64,000 bases of DNA from Calvatia gigantea (taxonomy: Eukaryota; Basidiomycota; Agaricomycetes; Agaricales; Lycoperdaceae): assembly GCA_025093985.1 (NCBI GenBank), contig JACAAK010000003.1, positions 1,674,001 through 1,738,000 on the forward strand, given 5' to 3'. The position numbers were made by a program, and so were the translations under genes. The notes beneath the pieces are model-generated. The model was not told where the DNA came from. It searched no databases and saw only the letters and a list, made by a program, of their open reading frames with translations. Shown here in pieces: positions 1 through 10,415 of the stretch. Each line of letters begins with the position of its first letter. The first letter of the stretch is position 1.

Positions 1-483
1 AATGAGGACACCGCGTTTCACGTGGGCTGATTGATTCTGTATGGCGCCCAACTCTTCCGACGGCAGCGGTTTCGCGCAACATCTTCTACTGCTTGCTGCT
101 AACTGCTCGTCCTAGACGGGCCTTCCGAGGACTCTACTTCTCTTGGCTTCGATACGCCGACCTCGATACCGACCCGTAATCGCGCTGTGCAAGTCGCCAG
201 TGTCTCTTGGGTTTCTCACTTTGCTCGTCTGCAGCACGGTCTTTTGAGACCTATATCACTACATTGACGAGATTAGACTTCTACTGGATACTCTCATTTG
301 GCACTACAGAGGTCTCCTTCGCACTTGGATCCGTTGACTGGGAAGGATTTTTGTGTGGGGTTTGCTGACGGTGTTGGTGAGGGGGGTCTCGTTGCATCTC
401 AACCACTTTATGCGGATTTGGATTTTTGTCATATCATATCACAACTTGGCACGAACTTATAACGAAAGAAAGGAGAAGGCATC
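1..483. other. Upstream region of SGF11
   Basis: No open frame of convincing length and no recognisable protein motif. The stretch ends in a purine-rich leader directly before the SGF11 start codon, so it probably holds the promoter and 5' UTR of that gene. No clear TATA box was seen. Confidence 0.4.
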
Positions 484-2318
484 ATGCCACCCAAGTCAGA
501 AAAGGAAGAAATGCTCAATGCTTTGGTGCGTTCTTTTCTCTTGACACTCTTCTGCGAACTATTGCTCATTTGTTATTCGATATCTCACTAACTCCGCATG
601 TGGACTATGATGCATTATCTTTATTGCAACAAATAATTCACATACGACAGAGCAAACGGATATTCTCAGCAATGTTGGACGATATTGTATTCGACGTGGC
701 GTTGCAAGCACATCACGAAGTAATGAAAGGAAAGGCTGTTTGTCAGATATGTCATACAAGGTGAGTGTACACTTTCCATCACGAAACCATATGAATTGGT
801 TTATGTATTCTATGAACGTAGTTGCGGCTCTGGTATGTCCCAATCCAACTGTGGTATCAAGATGTGAAAAATGTTGATGCCTTGTGACTGCACAGTCCAT
901 ATTCCAGGGTCATTATCACAAACGTCAGGAGGAGCAACGAGTGCAGGAACGGCTGCAGGACCAAGTTCCCGAGCAAACACACCATCCTCAGTCGTATCAG
1001 AAACAGGGAAAGCTAGTGCGGGGTCAGCAAATGGAGGAAACGGTACATCGACGCCAACAAGTACTAAGGACGGAACAATTTTGTTAGATTGTGTTGTGTG
1101 CCAACGGCAGGTGCGTTCTTTGTAATATGCGTCTGTTTTTCTGGGGTAGTGAATGATTGTTTATGGGTAATAGATTGCGTCAAATCGCTATGCACCGCAT
1201 TTAGCTTCATGTATGGGCTTGACTTCGGCGCGGAGAGGACCTGCGAGGGGCGTCTCTGGCGCTGGCGGGAAGCCCAAGTACGTTTGCCCTCTCTGGTACC
1301 GCTATTCTCGTCGCTAACTCTTTGAATGGTGTATTAGGCTGCCTTCAGATGCTGGAAGGTCGGCATCACCGGCTTCAGAAACGGGCAATGGCTCAGACGA
1401 AAGACTCAATGGAAAAAGCAAAGGTAAGGCCAAGTCTAAACGGCCTGGTGAGCCTATAAATCGTATGTTAGAATATGGTTTTGAGAGTGTGGTCTTTTTT
1501 GCTTCTTCTTTCGGTACTGGATGGTGAACAGAAGATGGTGAGGGGTCACTCAAGAGGAAGAGGGTAAGCCCAATGGACTGGCTTCCCGCCACAGAGGTGT
1601 TGTTGATGGAAAGTTGTGTTTTTAGCCACAATCGCCGCAAACATCGCCTGCAAAGGTCAACAAGAAGATCAAGGCTTCTGGTATGTAGATGATCATCGTT
1701 GCTGTTGATTTTGGACTGGCTGAACTGATTATTTTGCAGGATCCCCAGTATCGCGCGTAAAAGCTGATGCAGATTCGACGGGAACACTAACAGTAAGATC
1801 GAACCCTTCAGAATGACGCGTATCCCCTGAGGTCGATCTCAATTGCAGTCACACTATGGTCCGTCCGCGGCGGGATCCAAATCCAAAGTCCCTTCAAAGC
1901 TCCGAGAATCATCGACAACATCGCTCCTTGAACGATCACCATCCTCCTCGTCCTCTAGGTCATCGTCTCCGGCTGGCACACCGGCCTCGTCCGTATTTTC
2001 AGCCGCAACACAGAGCCCGAGTATCAGTGCGCGGGTAGTTGGATCCAGTCACGGTCCTGGACAGAGTAACGGTGCCAACGGGGGAGCTGGACGGGGTAAG
2101 CCGAAGGCTGCAGGGACTGGACCGCCTACAAGGAGGGTGATGAGCCCCCCTCGACCACCGCCGCCAACGATTGTACCTCATATGTCGATTGTGCCGGACT
2201 ATGGTATGCGTGAGTCCCGATCTTAGTTGCGTGGACAAGACGATAAAAAACTTATGATGTTCGTTTCTTAGACGATGGAGATGAGACGGGGTCGTCTACA
2301 GATACGGACAGTGAATGA
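484..2318 (+). CDS. SGF11: SAGA-associated factor 11 (Sgf11/ATXN7L3 type)
   Basis: Sgf11 is a subunit of the SAGA coactivator's histone H2B deubiquitinase module, where its zinc finger helps dock Ubp8 on the nucleosome. The diagnostic part is the C2HC finger: CVVCQRQ at 1091-1110 joins across an intron to IASNRYAPHLASCMGLT near 1174-1223, which gives the Cys-x2-Cys...His-x3-Cys spacing and the family's ASNRYAPHL signature. The N-terminal helix reads AMLDDIVFDVALQAHHEV (about 672-725), as in fungal Sgf11. The start at 484 opens a 14-codon exon; exon 2 begins at 651 and ends at 760. An 11-nt exon (822-832) then carries the frame into the Ser/Gly/Thr-rich linker. The C-terminal half is basic and Ser/Pro-rich with an acidic tail ending at 2318. 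It is longer than yeast Sgf11, as usual in basidiomycetes. Exon borders were inferred by eye. Confidence 0.85.
822..832 (+). other. SGF11: Putative 11-nt coding microexon in SGF11
   Basis: A tag acceptor ends at 821 and a gtatgt donor starts at 833. Inclusion continues the frame from ...CQICHT (exon ending 760) into ...VHIPGSLSQ (exon after the acceptor near 890). Leaving it out breaks the frame. Confidence 0.55.
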
Positions 2319-2814
2319 AATCTAATTCTGCTCTTACGATATAGTACAATTCTGTGGTCATCTGGTTTGTTTTGTGTGTGTAAACTGCTGTGAGGTATCG
2401 GTAATGTTATGTATGCTTTCTGGTTCACGTCGCTCACGGGGGAGCCCGTTGTGAGGTACAATTTTTAAATTTCATGAGCCCCATAGAAACAGTAATGGAT
2501 AATAGAGTTGGGGATCTCGGCGCATTCTGGCTGTCACCTTCGGCTGACGACTAGGAGACTGGTTTTAATAAATGCGGTGTTTGTTTATGTCCGGAAATAA
2601 ATATATCACACGTGAACCATCAACATACTAGGTGGTGACAACCGAGGCTGGCGCAAAGCAAAAGACCCGACATAAACGACATAAACCTCTGCGGGTGGAC
2701 GTGCAAGTCACGATGTCCAAACAGTCAGGTGTGTGTGTGTGCCAAACTCTGCCAGCGTCTTTCTTCACGCTCATCTCCCCTCGCCAAGACGATCCTTTCC
2801 TTTACTCGAACGCA

Positions 2815-4583
2815 ATGGCTGCGCAAAACCCACTTTCGTTTCCCTCACAACATTCCTTGAGCGACCATAACCATAGGCCGTACCTCCAGCCCGCACCGCC
2901 TGACCAGTACAACAATCCAGAAGAACTCAAGGCTTCCTACGACGACCTCATCGACCAGTACTCGACTCCATACGACGCACACTCTCACCAGCACACCCTC
3001 GCCATGGGTCACACCACCGATCCAAACCCCAACCCCCACCACCGCGGACCTTCACTACCCCTCTCCTCAACAAAATCCCCATTTTCCGCTAAACAGTTCG
3101 ACGACACACACGACACTACCCAGATAATCTATCCCCCCCAACCCGCACAAAAGCTACCGGAAGCTCCTGGGTTCTGGCAAAAGGTGTGTTGCTTCCTGGT
3201 TTCCTTTTATCTTCCTTGTGGGTGAGGGCTCTCTTGTTCATCACCTTTTCGCAACTGTGCCTAGGTCCTACCTGACTCGATAGCATGTCGTCTCTACGTC
3301 CTAGCTGTGCTAGTAGAGACAACGGTCAATCTGGCGATAGAGGGTGACTTGTATCTGCGCCTTCGGGACGTATCCAAAGGCGAGGTGGATGCCCCCCTGA
3401 CACAGCGGAGGATGCCCGTGTACCTCACTGTCTTTGCTCTAGCACAGTCAGTACCCTTTCTTGTTAGGTCCCGTCGAACCCCTCGCCTCACCCTTTTTTT
3501 AAAAAAAATTTTTACAGCGTGTTCCAATTCGTGATGGCCGTCGACGCCGTGTATGCCCGTAACACTCTGCAGTTCATCTGCTTGACGTGAGTCTGCCTGC
3601 CAGCACCTGGGCGTCTGCTTTTTTAACTAACGAGCTGTCACCATCCCCTCCTTTCCTTCCAATAGAGTCTTCAATGCCCTGTTAATCATATACGCAGCCA
3701 TCCAAATTGGAGAAGTCCGCGAAGCACTAGGTTCACGCACAGTAGGTTCCATCATTCCCATCGACGTCCTTACGACAATTATCCCCATCGTCGTCGCTGT
3801 TGCCGAGATTTTCTTCATCGCACTCGGATGGAAAATCTATCACGAATTTGGTTGGAAGGTATACAAGTTCCTTGGAGCGGACCGCAACATCAAGCGCATG
3901 TATGCCAGCTACCAGATCTACGAATGCCTCGTCAAATTCGATGTCTTTTTCTGGGCGGGCTTCTCTGTTCAGTTCATCTGGCTTGTACTGCAGGACAGTG
4001 ACTGGGAGTACTACGTTACATGTGCGGCGCTGCCTTTGTCTATTGTTCTATTGGTGGAAGGTCATCTGGCGGCACGGCATGAGAACAAGTGGATGATGGC
4101 CACCTTTATGTCCGGCTGTGTTGGAGCTTTGATCTACTTCATCTACAAGGTGCTTTCTAGTTTTCTGATCTTGAACGGAGCTCAGTGCTGATATGTCCCT
4201 TATTATTATCAGCTCATCAGAGTGCTACTGAATGTCAACACGGATACGTTCAGACTCACATGGAAGTCGCTTACTGTGTTCTGTAAGTCTTCTCACCGCA
4301 TGGAGCAATTCAATTTTTTGATATTTGCTAACGCTTGGTAACTGTAGCTGTGATTGCGATTGTGTTGCTGATTGCCACGATGGTGTATTCGGTGATAGTG
4401 CTAAGGAACTTTGGGAAAGGACTGAAGGACGCACGTAAGTATTCCAGGACCTTGCTTCTTACCCCGTTCTGGTATTGATGTAGGTTTGTGTTTGTAGTTA
4501 CAAGGAAGCAGCATGCCCGACTAGGTCCAACAAAACATGGTCGTGCAGCCAGCACAACGCTTAATCGTATGAGCATTAATTGA
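2815..4583 (+). CDS. UPF0658 Golgi apparatus membrane protein
   Basis: A multi-spanning membrane protein of the fungal UPF0658 family, placed in the Golgi in fission yeast and of unknown function. The N-terminal ~125 residues are cytosolic in character, rich in Pro, His and Asn. After the first intron come family hallmarks: VLAVLVETTVNLAIEGDLYL near 3300-3355, MPVYLTVFALAQ near 3412, then VMAVDAVYARNTLQFICLT around 3533-3586. The later hydrophobic segments include IPIDVLTTIIPIVVAVAEIF (about 3750-3816), FWAGFSVQFIWLVL near 3950 and FMSGCVGALIYFIYK near 4108, followed by a spliced last helix near 4348-4410. The tail is basic and ends MSIN at 4583. The Met at 2815 is preferred because the in-frame sequence upstream is unlike the family. 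At least six introns of about 50-90 nt are needed; one contains an A/T palindrome just before its acceptor (about 3497-3515). Confidence 0.85.
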
Positions 4584-5550
4584 ACGATCCTCTCCATAGC
4601 ATCCACATTCGCGGCCTCCCCTCCTGAACGACATTACCGAACAAAGCTCAAACTCGCGGACTACCACCGAAATATACTTTGTACTGATTAGTCTTCTTCA
4701 CATGATTTTTTCGGCCCCCGCCTCCCCCACTACACATCACACCCTCCTTCAACTCCACGCTCTGAGAAATGAACTCTGTTAATACACACCACACCCGACC
4801 GACATCAAACACTTTCCAAAGGACAAGGAATGCATACGTCGCATTTCACAACATCGACTCCATTCCGATATTGAAATATACTCAAACTATCCTGCACACA
4901 CACACTACTACTCCATCCTCTTTTCCTCCCCCTTATCTTCGCAATGACCATTCGTAGTGTATATAACCCCCACCAGAACTCCCCTCTCCCCTTTTTGCCA
5001 CCCCACCCCACCACACACCCCGCTGCATGCACCCTGCACTTGGCACTCCTGCACGATAGAACCCAAATTCTCTTTATTTCATTATTTAGCAACCTCTTGA
5101 TGGCTAGGAAAACAAACAGGCCTTTTTTCGCAATAGGAAGAAGGGGGACGAAACCGTTGATCGGAAAGTACTCCTCCAACCTGTCGGGGCTTCCTTTCGT
5201 TTAATTACAATTCTACTTATCCCTTGACCGGTTTTCTTCTTCTCTCAACGGGTCACTTGAATGTGTACGTATTTACAGTACTTATATCTTCACTGGTACT
5301 TTATTTTTCAGCTTAAGCTCGAATTCTTTTCTTGAGAACGGGATTATTTGCTTGGCCTGTCAGAGCGATCCATATAAGGCAATCGGACTCCGGAGCGCAC
5401 ACTCATCAAATCAACGTGGCCTTGAATGTCACACTTCCGACAGAACTCCATTTCCGACGACGACCTTTGTCACTGGTGAAAAATAAAATAAAACAAACCT
5501 TCACACCACCACCAAACCCTCACACTATAGACACTTGATACTTTCACAAC
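4584..5550. other. Intergenic: UPF0658 3' end and BET1 promoter
   Basis: Pyrimidine- and CA-rich sequence with only short unsupported open frames on both strands. It probably holds the UPF0658 3' UTR on the left and the BET1 promoter and leader (CA-rich near 5495-5550) on the right. No repeat or RNA gene recognised. Confidence 0.4.
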
Positions 5551-6256
5551 ATGTCACAACGGTATGCCTTCTCTCCTCTCCTCTCATCTTCCACCCCAAG
5601 CTGAACGCCAATCCAGAGTCCGACTCTCCTCCAACTCAACATCCCTCCGAGACCGTTCCGCTCTCCTGGGCACTTCTGCATCATCACTAACACCACCCGG
5701 TTCTGGACGGTCCACGCCATTCGGATATTCTAACGATGCTTACAATAATAACAACAACAACAATAATAATAATAATAACCCGTCTTGGGGTCCGAGTGGG
5801 CAGAGGTATGCTGATGACCTCGAAGGACAGAACGATGAAGCGTTGGAAGGGTTGAGTGCAAAAGTGAAACTACTGAAAGATGTGCGTCGTGATTTCCTTT
5901 TCTTTTTTGGGGGGAGGGACCGCTCGGAAGCTTTGAACTGACGTGAAGATTTTTTTTTTTTGGTTTGGAATAGATTACAATTGGGATTGGGAATGAAGTG
6001 CGCGAGTCGACGAGACAGCTCAGTAACATGGTACGCTCCACTCCATCTCTCCTCTTTACTTCTGTACGGTTTATTAACGAACGATCCCGGGGTTGTACAG
6101 AACGATACATTCGCAGAAACGGGGGGTATACTCCAGGGCACATTTCGACGTATGAACAACATGGCATCACGACAGGGCTGTCGGTGGTTATGGTATATTG
6201 TATTCTTCATTGTGGTATTCTGGTTCTTCATTGTCGTGTGGTGGTTTCGAAGATGA
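5551..6256 (+). CDS. BET1: Bet1-type Qc-SNARE, ER-Golgi transport
   Basis: Bet1 is the Qc-SNARE that drives fusion of COPII vesicles with the early Golgi, together with Bos1, Sec22 and Sed5. The protein has a Ser/Thr-rich head, a polyasparagine tract, then the SNARE motif: GLSAKVKLLKDITIGIGNEV, spliced from 5853-5880 to about 5972, followed by RESTRQLSNM and NDTFAETGGILQGTFRRM after another intron. It ends in a C-terminal membrane anchor (LWYIVFFIVVFWFFIVVWW) and two arginines, so it is tail-anchored with no signal peptide. The start is an 11-nt coding piece (5551-5561) before an intron; the frame works if the acceptor lies after the cag at about 5620, giving MSQR then VRLSSNSTSLRDR. It converges with ULP1, whose stop is 347 bp away. 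Confidence 0.85.
5742..5779 (+). repeat. BET1: AAT/AAC trinucleotide repeat encoding polyasparagine
   Basis: An uninterrupted run of AAT and AAC codons inside BET1 gives about twelve asparagines in a row, upstream of the SNARE motif. Such tracts often vary in length between strains. Confidence 0.9.
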
Positions 6257-6602
6257 TCCCGTGTTAATACCCCTCGAGTCCTGGCAGGTTTATTTCCCAG
6301 TGGATGTTTTAGTTGTTGTTACTTACATCGCATTGTCCATTCTTAACATACATTTTACCCTTGCATTTTTTTTCATGTTTATTCAGTCCAATTGCTGCTC
6401 TCTTCTCAGAACGATCAAGGCAAGTCCAAAGCCCGACCAAAATCATTAGCTAGTCTACAGCAGAGTACAACCAAGGATAACGGATGTGTACACAGACCAA
6501 CAAAAGCAACTGACAGCCAACGCACAGGAACGAAAACATGAAGGGAATAAGTATAAGGGTCAAGGATAGAGACGACGTTAGCCAGTTGAGGTCAAGGCAA
6601 GG

Positions 6603-8477
6603 TCAATCATCACGTAGTTTCGTATGGCCAATTTCCCAAATCATCCGGCGCCGGAGGTACGGCATATCTTTTTGTGTAAAACGGAATGTTTCTTCGCCCC
6701 TTGAAGTATTTTCCAAGAACTGACATGTGTAGACACCACAATCGTAGCCGTTTTCTTGTTGCGGCGTTAGGTCCTGTTAGTTGGACAAGGTGAGAAGAAG
6801 GATGACAGGTAATTAGGAATGACCATACATCGGGTGCGTAGTCTTGCCAATTTGAAAAATCGAATGGCGCTTTCTTCTTATTCCGATGCTCTGCATCAAG
6901 ATATTTCCGTAGATGCTATGGAAATTGAACAACATCAGAAACGGTTGCAATCCACAGCAGAAAACAACGCAAGCATACCGAAAATACGACCTCCTTCGCT
7001 ATGCCCATACTGTCAAACGACTCTATGCGTTTCCGACGAAAATTAATAGCAGCAGCGGTCCAATGAGCGTTGTTGTGATTGACGGGAACGAGAATAGCAT
7101 CCTTCGAAAAGATGTCAATCTAAAAGCAGATACAATGAGCACTTCTAGAATGAAGATGAGAGGGGTTTCACCAATCCGCACTTTCTTTGTCCATTTCGCC
7201 AGACGTCCTTTATCATACCCCTCACCCGTCAACTTCGTCCAAAAGAAGGTACTGAAATAATGCACGTTCAATGGGTTTCCTCGCCCCTTCACAGCTTCTC
7301 CCGCAGTCCCAGTCCCATTCGGCACGTTCTCTTTATAGCCCTCCGACCGTCCCAATATCAGAGCTCCATAAAAGTTGATGATTTCGTCGTTTAACCATTG
7401 CCCAGGCCTCAGACGTACAAGGTCCTTATCTTCCACAGTTTCTCTCGCGTACCTGGCTATCGTCCCGCGTTTACTGAGGAGAATTTGCACAGAATCTTCG
7501 TCTGTGGGTGGGAGTGAGGTTGGGTAGGGAGGGATTTTGGGTTTGAGGTCTTCTTCGAGCTGTGCGTCTTTGGCTCGCCATTTTCGTTGGAGGATGTCGA
7601 GGGCGGATGTATCGAAGATGAGCGGTTTGCGTCTTTGTGCGACAAGGTGAGTCGAGGGAATGTGGTAACCCGGGAAGGAAGGGGAGAAGCTTACTCTTGC
7701 ATTGATGCCCGGGCGATGTGGAGTGCTCGTTTGAGAGTTTCATCTCTCACCACAGAGAGGGGAGATATTACTGGGAGGTAGACGTTCAGTCAGGCGGGTG
7801 GTCAGAGATATGGGGGATGTGTCCTCACCTTTGGTAGGATCATGTGGGACGGCTGACTTTACTTGGTCAAAGTAGCTAAGATAACCTGAAAATGATATCG
7901 ATTGGACTATCATTAAAACGATAGAGGCAATATATGCGCACCTTCGAAATCTGCTATGGACGATTGATAACCTGGATGATAGTTGAGAATTGTTATTTAG
8001 ATAAAGGCCACTTTATGTAAACGTACCATTGCGCCTCTTATTCTCGTACGCCTTGAGAACAAGTCCAGCACGCATCTTCTCCCGGTCGTTCTTCACCTTG
8101 GCTCTATGCTAAATCAGAAAAGCCGTTGCACATTGGTCAGTGCGCACGCAGTGTTCAGAAGCGACATGACAACGCACCGCTTTCTCATAGATATGCGGCC
8201 TATGGCGATGACGAATGAGTCCACTGGGTCTCTGGCCGACAGACGAATCTGTGGCTGACGATGCAGCACGAGTTGGCGGTGATTTGGGGGGTGAGTAAAG
8301 ACCCATACCCGCAAGACCCGTATCCAAAGGGTCTGGAGTAGATACCTGGCTCGATGTACTTTGTTGCCGCTGTTGCTGTTCATGTTTACGTAGGAGAGAG
8401 AGGAGAGAAGGAGTGCGTGAAGGAGGCCTGTGGTTATTGGGTTGTAGGAAGGGAGAAGTATGGGATGAGCCAAACAT
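6603..8477 (-). CDS. ULP1: SUMO protease of the Ulp1/SENP family (C48)
   Basis: A cysteine protease that matures SUMO and removes it from targets, usually at the nuclear envelope. The C-terminal catalytic domain is complete across introns. It begins LRPGQWLNDEIINFYGALI near 7380-7420 and continues with NVHYFSTFFWTKL near 7230. The catalytic His lies in NHNNAHWTAAAINF (about 7050-7090), the Asp in ESFDSMG near 7010 and the Cys in ENGYDCGVYTCQFLE near 6715-6760. It ends at 6603 with a basic tail (YLRRRMIWEIGHTKLRDD). The N-terminal half is low-complexity: Ser/Pro-rich with a Gln run near 8365-8385. The start at 8477 (MFGSSHTSP) is the first Met of that frame. About six introns are needed, and the short exons between 7650 and 8110 are the least certain part. 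It could equally be a Ulp2-like paralogue, but domain position and size favour Ulp1. Confidence 0.85.
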
Positions 8478-9755
8478 ATGGCGTAGATTGTTTTTCCCAG
8501 GTTAGAAAGTCTAATTCCGGTGGATTCTGGAGACAGAGAGACCGGGCAGGGTGACAGAAAATATTCGCCGGGGCGTACAAGTTTACACTCAAAATCCACT
8601 TTCAAGGCTGCCCACACCTCCCGATTACCGTCACTGTCACATGTCACTCTCATTTCTGACTCTATCATATATATCAGCGCTCAGCTTTGGCTCAGCTACG
8701 ATCTCAGATACCACACAGGTTCAATCCACGCTGAACGTAACTCTGACGCCATCAGCCATCTCAAGGTCTCGTTGGTTCAGCTGTTGAGAGCGCTGATTCC
8801 AGGTAGTGTGCGCCAGCGCAAATTCAATATCAATCCCTACACGGTATACGATTTTTTCGAATGAACCCATCCCTTCCTGCAATCAGCAAAACAAGCATGC
8901 AAAAAAGACAACGGATATCGCATAAATGAATCACAAGTTACGCCCGATGTAGCATTCAAACAAATCTTCACTTCACTGGCTGCGCATCGAACTTCCCTGG
9001 GAAAAAATAGCAGCAATTAACAGGATTAACGACAATACATATCTCCTAATTCGCTGGGCCGACAGTGAACAGACGACGAATGCTATTGAAAGAAGTGGGA
9101 AGTACGTCCGTGATCTCCATACAGATCATAAGACGTATGAAAAAAAACAGGTCGTGTGCATGGCCGCCATGAACATCTCCAGGCTTATCTGTGTACACCC
9201 CCGTTTGTCTCAGGCACCTGACCAATAACGCGGTTATCATCTCGAGTCAAACCGTGTCTCTCCCGATATCACGGTTGCTGTATTAGCCCAGACCCGAGCT
9301 CAACGCGAGGATACCGATGTGAATCCCGAGTATAATGTTTCAATCTATCATTCCTTTGGAAGCGGACGTGGTGTTAGAAGAGGTGAAGTAGCTACTAGAC
9401 GGAGTTAAAGCGTCGATACAATGGAATAATATAACTTGGTTGCACACTTCTTGCGCCATTTGAGCTTGGAGTTTACACGAATCACCAGAAAAAGCACTGA
9501 CCATCCTGCTCATTTATCGAGAATACCACGAGTATTTAACGTGCAGCGCAGAGCCAGCCTTGCTTACCAGTGGTTGCCTTGCGAGAAAGCGTGTTAGCAA
9601 TGAGGCTAGCGGAGGGAAAGTGACTAGAAATGGTGAATTGAGATCTAAGAGCGGAGCTGAGACGATCTACGGAGCGGGCCGAAGCACCAACAAAAGGGAA
9701 TTTCTCGGACAGTGGCACAGTCATCCATCGTTATCGCTCTACACTCTCCCACAAA
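8478..9755. other. Divergent upstream region between ULP1 and Yippee gene
   Basis: About 1.3 kb between head-to-head genes, with no open frame that resembles a known protein and no clear repeat. It should contain both promoters. Confidence 0.4.
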
Positions 9756-9764
9756 CATATAAGA
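9756..9764 (+). promoter_or_regulatory. Candidate TATA box for the Yippee gene
   Basis: CATATAAGA lies about 130 bp before the start codon at 9889 and just upstream of a C-rich leader, the normal arrangement for a fungal core promoter. Confidence 0.4.
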
Positions 9765-9888
9765 CACCAACCGAAGACTCTTCCTGCTGACAACCCTCTA
9801 GCGCTTCCCCTTACCCCGGCAATTGGCCCACACCACACCCTTCACCCCAACTCGCATCCTACAAACCTCACCAACCTCCGGATCAACC

Positions 9889-10415
9889 ATGGGCATGAGC
9901 TACCGCCGTTACCTTTCTGGCGACCGCATCTACGGTTGCTCCACTTGCAAGACTCACCTCGCCACCATCCACTCAATGATGTCCAGGGTATCTATAATAT
10001 ACCATCTCTCTCATCTGAATTATGCAGTCTTGATTAACCTCTCCTATCCAGGCGTTTAATGGCCAACATGGTCGAGCCTACCTCTTTGACGGAGTGTAAG
10101 CCTCTCCTTCACTTCATTGCTTACTCTGCTTTCCTGACACTGATATCACACACATCCCTAGTGTGAATGTTATTGAAGGTGAACCCAGTGATCGTCCTAT
10201 GACTACGGGAAACCACACCGTCCGAGACATCTTTTGCGTTAAATGCGGAACTACGCTGGGCTGGAAATATGTAAGCTTGGCGTTGTTTTTCTAACTACTT
10301 CTGGCCTCGTAGTCATCACGCTATAAATGCACAGGACAAGGCATTCGAACCATCACAGCGATACAAGGAAGGCAAATACATCCTCGAGCGCAACTTGCTC
10401 GTAGATGTACAGTGA
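9889..10415 (+). CDS. MOH1: Yippee/Moh1 family zinc-binding protein
   Basis: Yippee proteins are small, highly conserved zinc-binding proteins with a fold like that of cereblon. Yeast Moh1 is needed for survival in stationary phase, and vertebrate YPEL proteins associate with the GID/CTLH ubiquitin ligase. The spliced protein is about 110 residues. It shows [20 protein letters not shown] at the start (9889-9948), then [20 protein letters not shown] across the first intron, YLFDGVVNV across the second, [19 protein letters not shown] (10201-10257), and [13 protein letters not shown] before the stop at 10415. The two CxxC pairs that bind zinc (CSTC, CVKC) are present. An in-frame Met at 9823 would add 22 residues, but the family starts just before YRRYL, so 9889 is chosen. 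Three short introns. Confidence 0.93.

Noticed and set aside
8698..8730. tRNA-like B-box (GTTCAATCC) with an A-box-like sequence just upstream
   Set aside because: The flanking bases do not pair into a T arm or acceptor stem, so no cloverleaf can be drawn.
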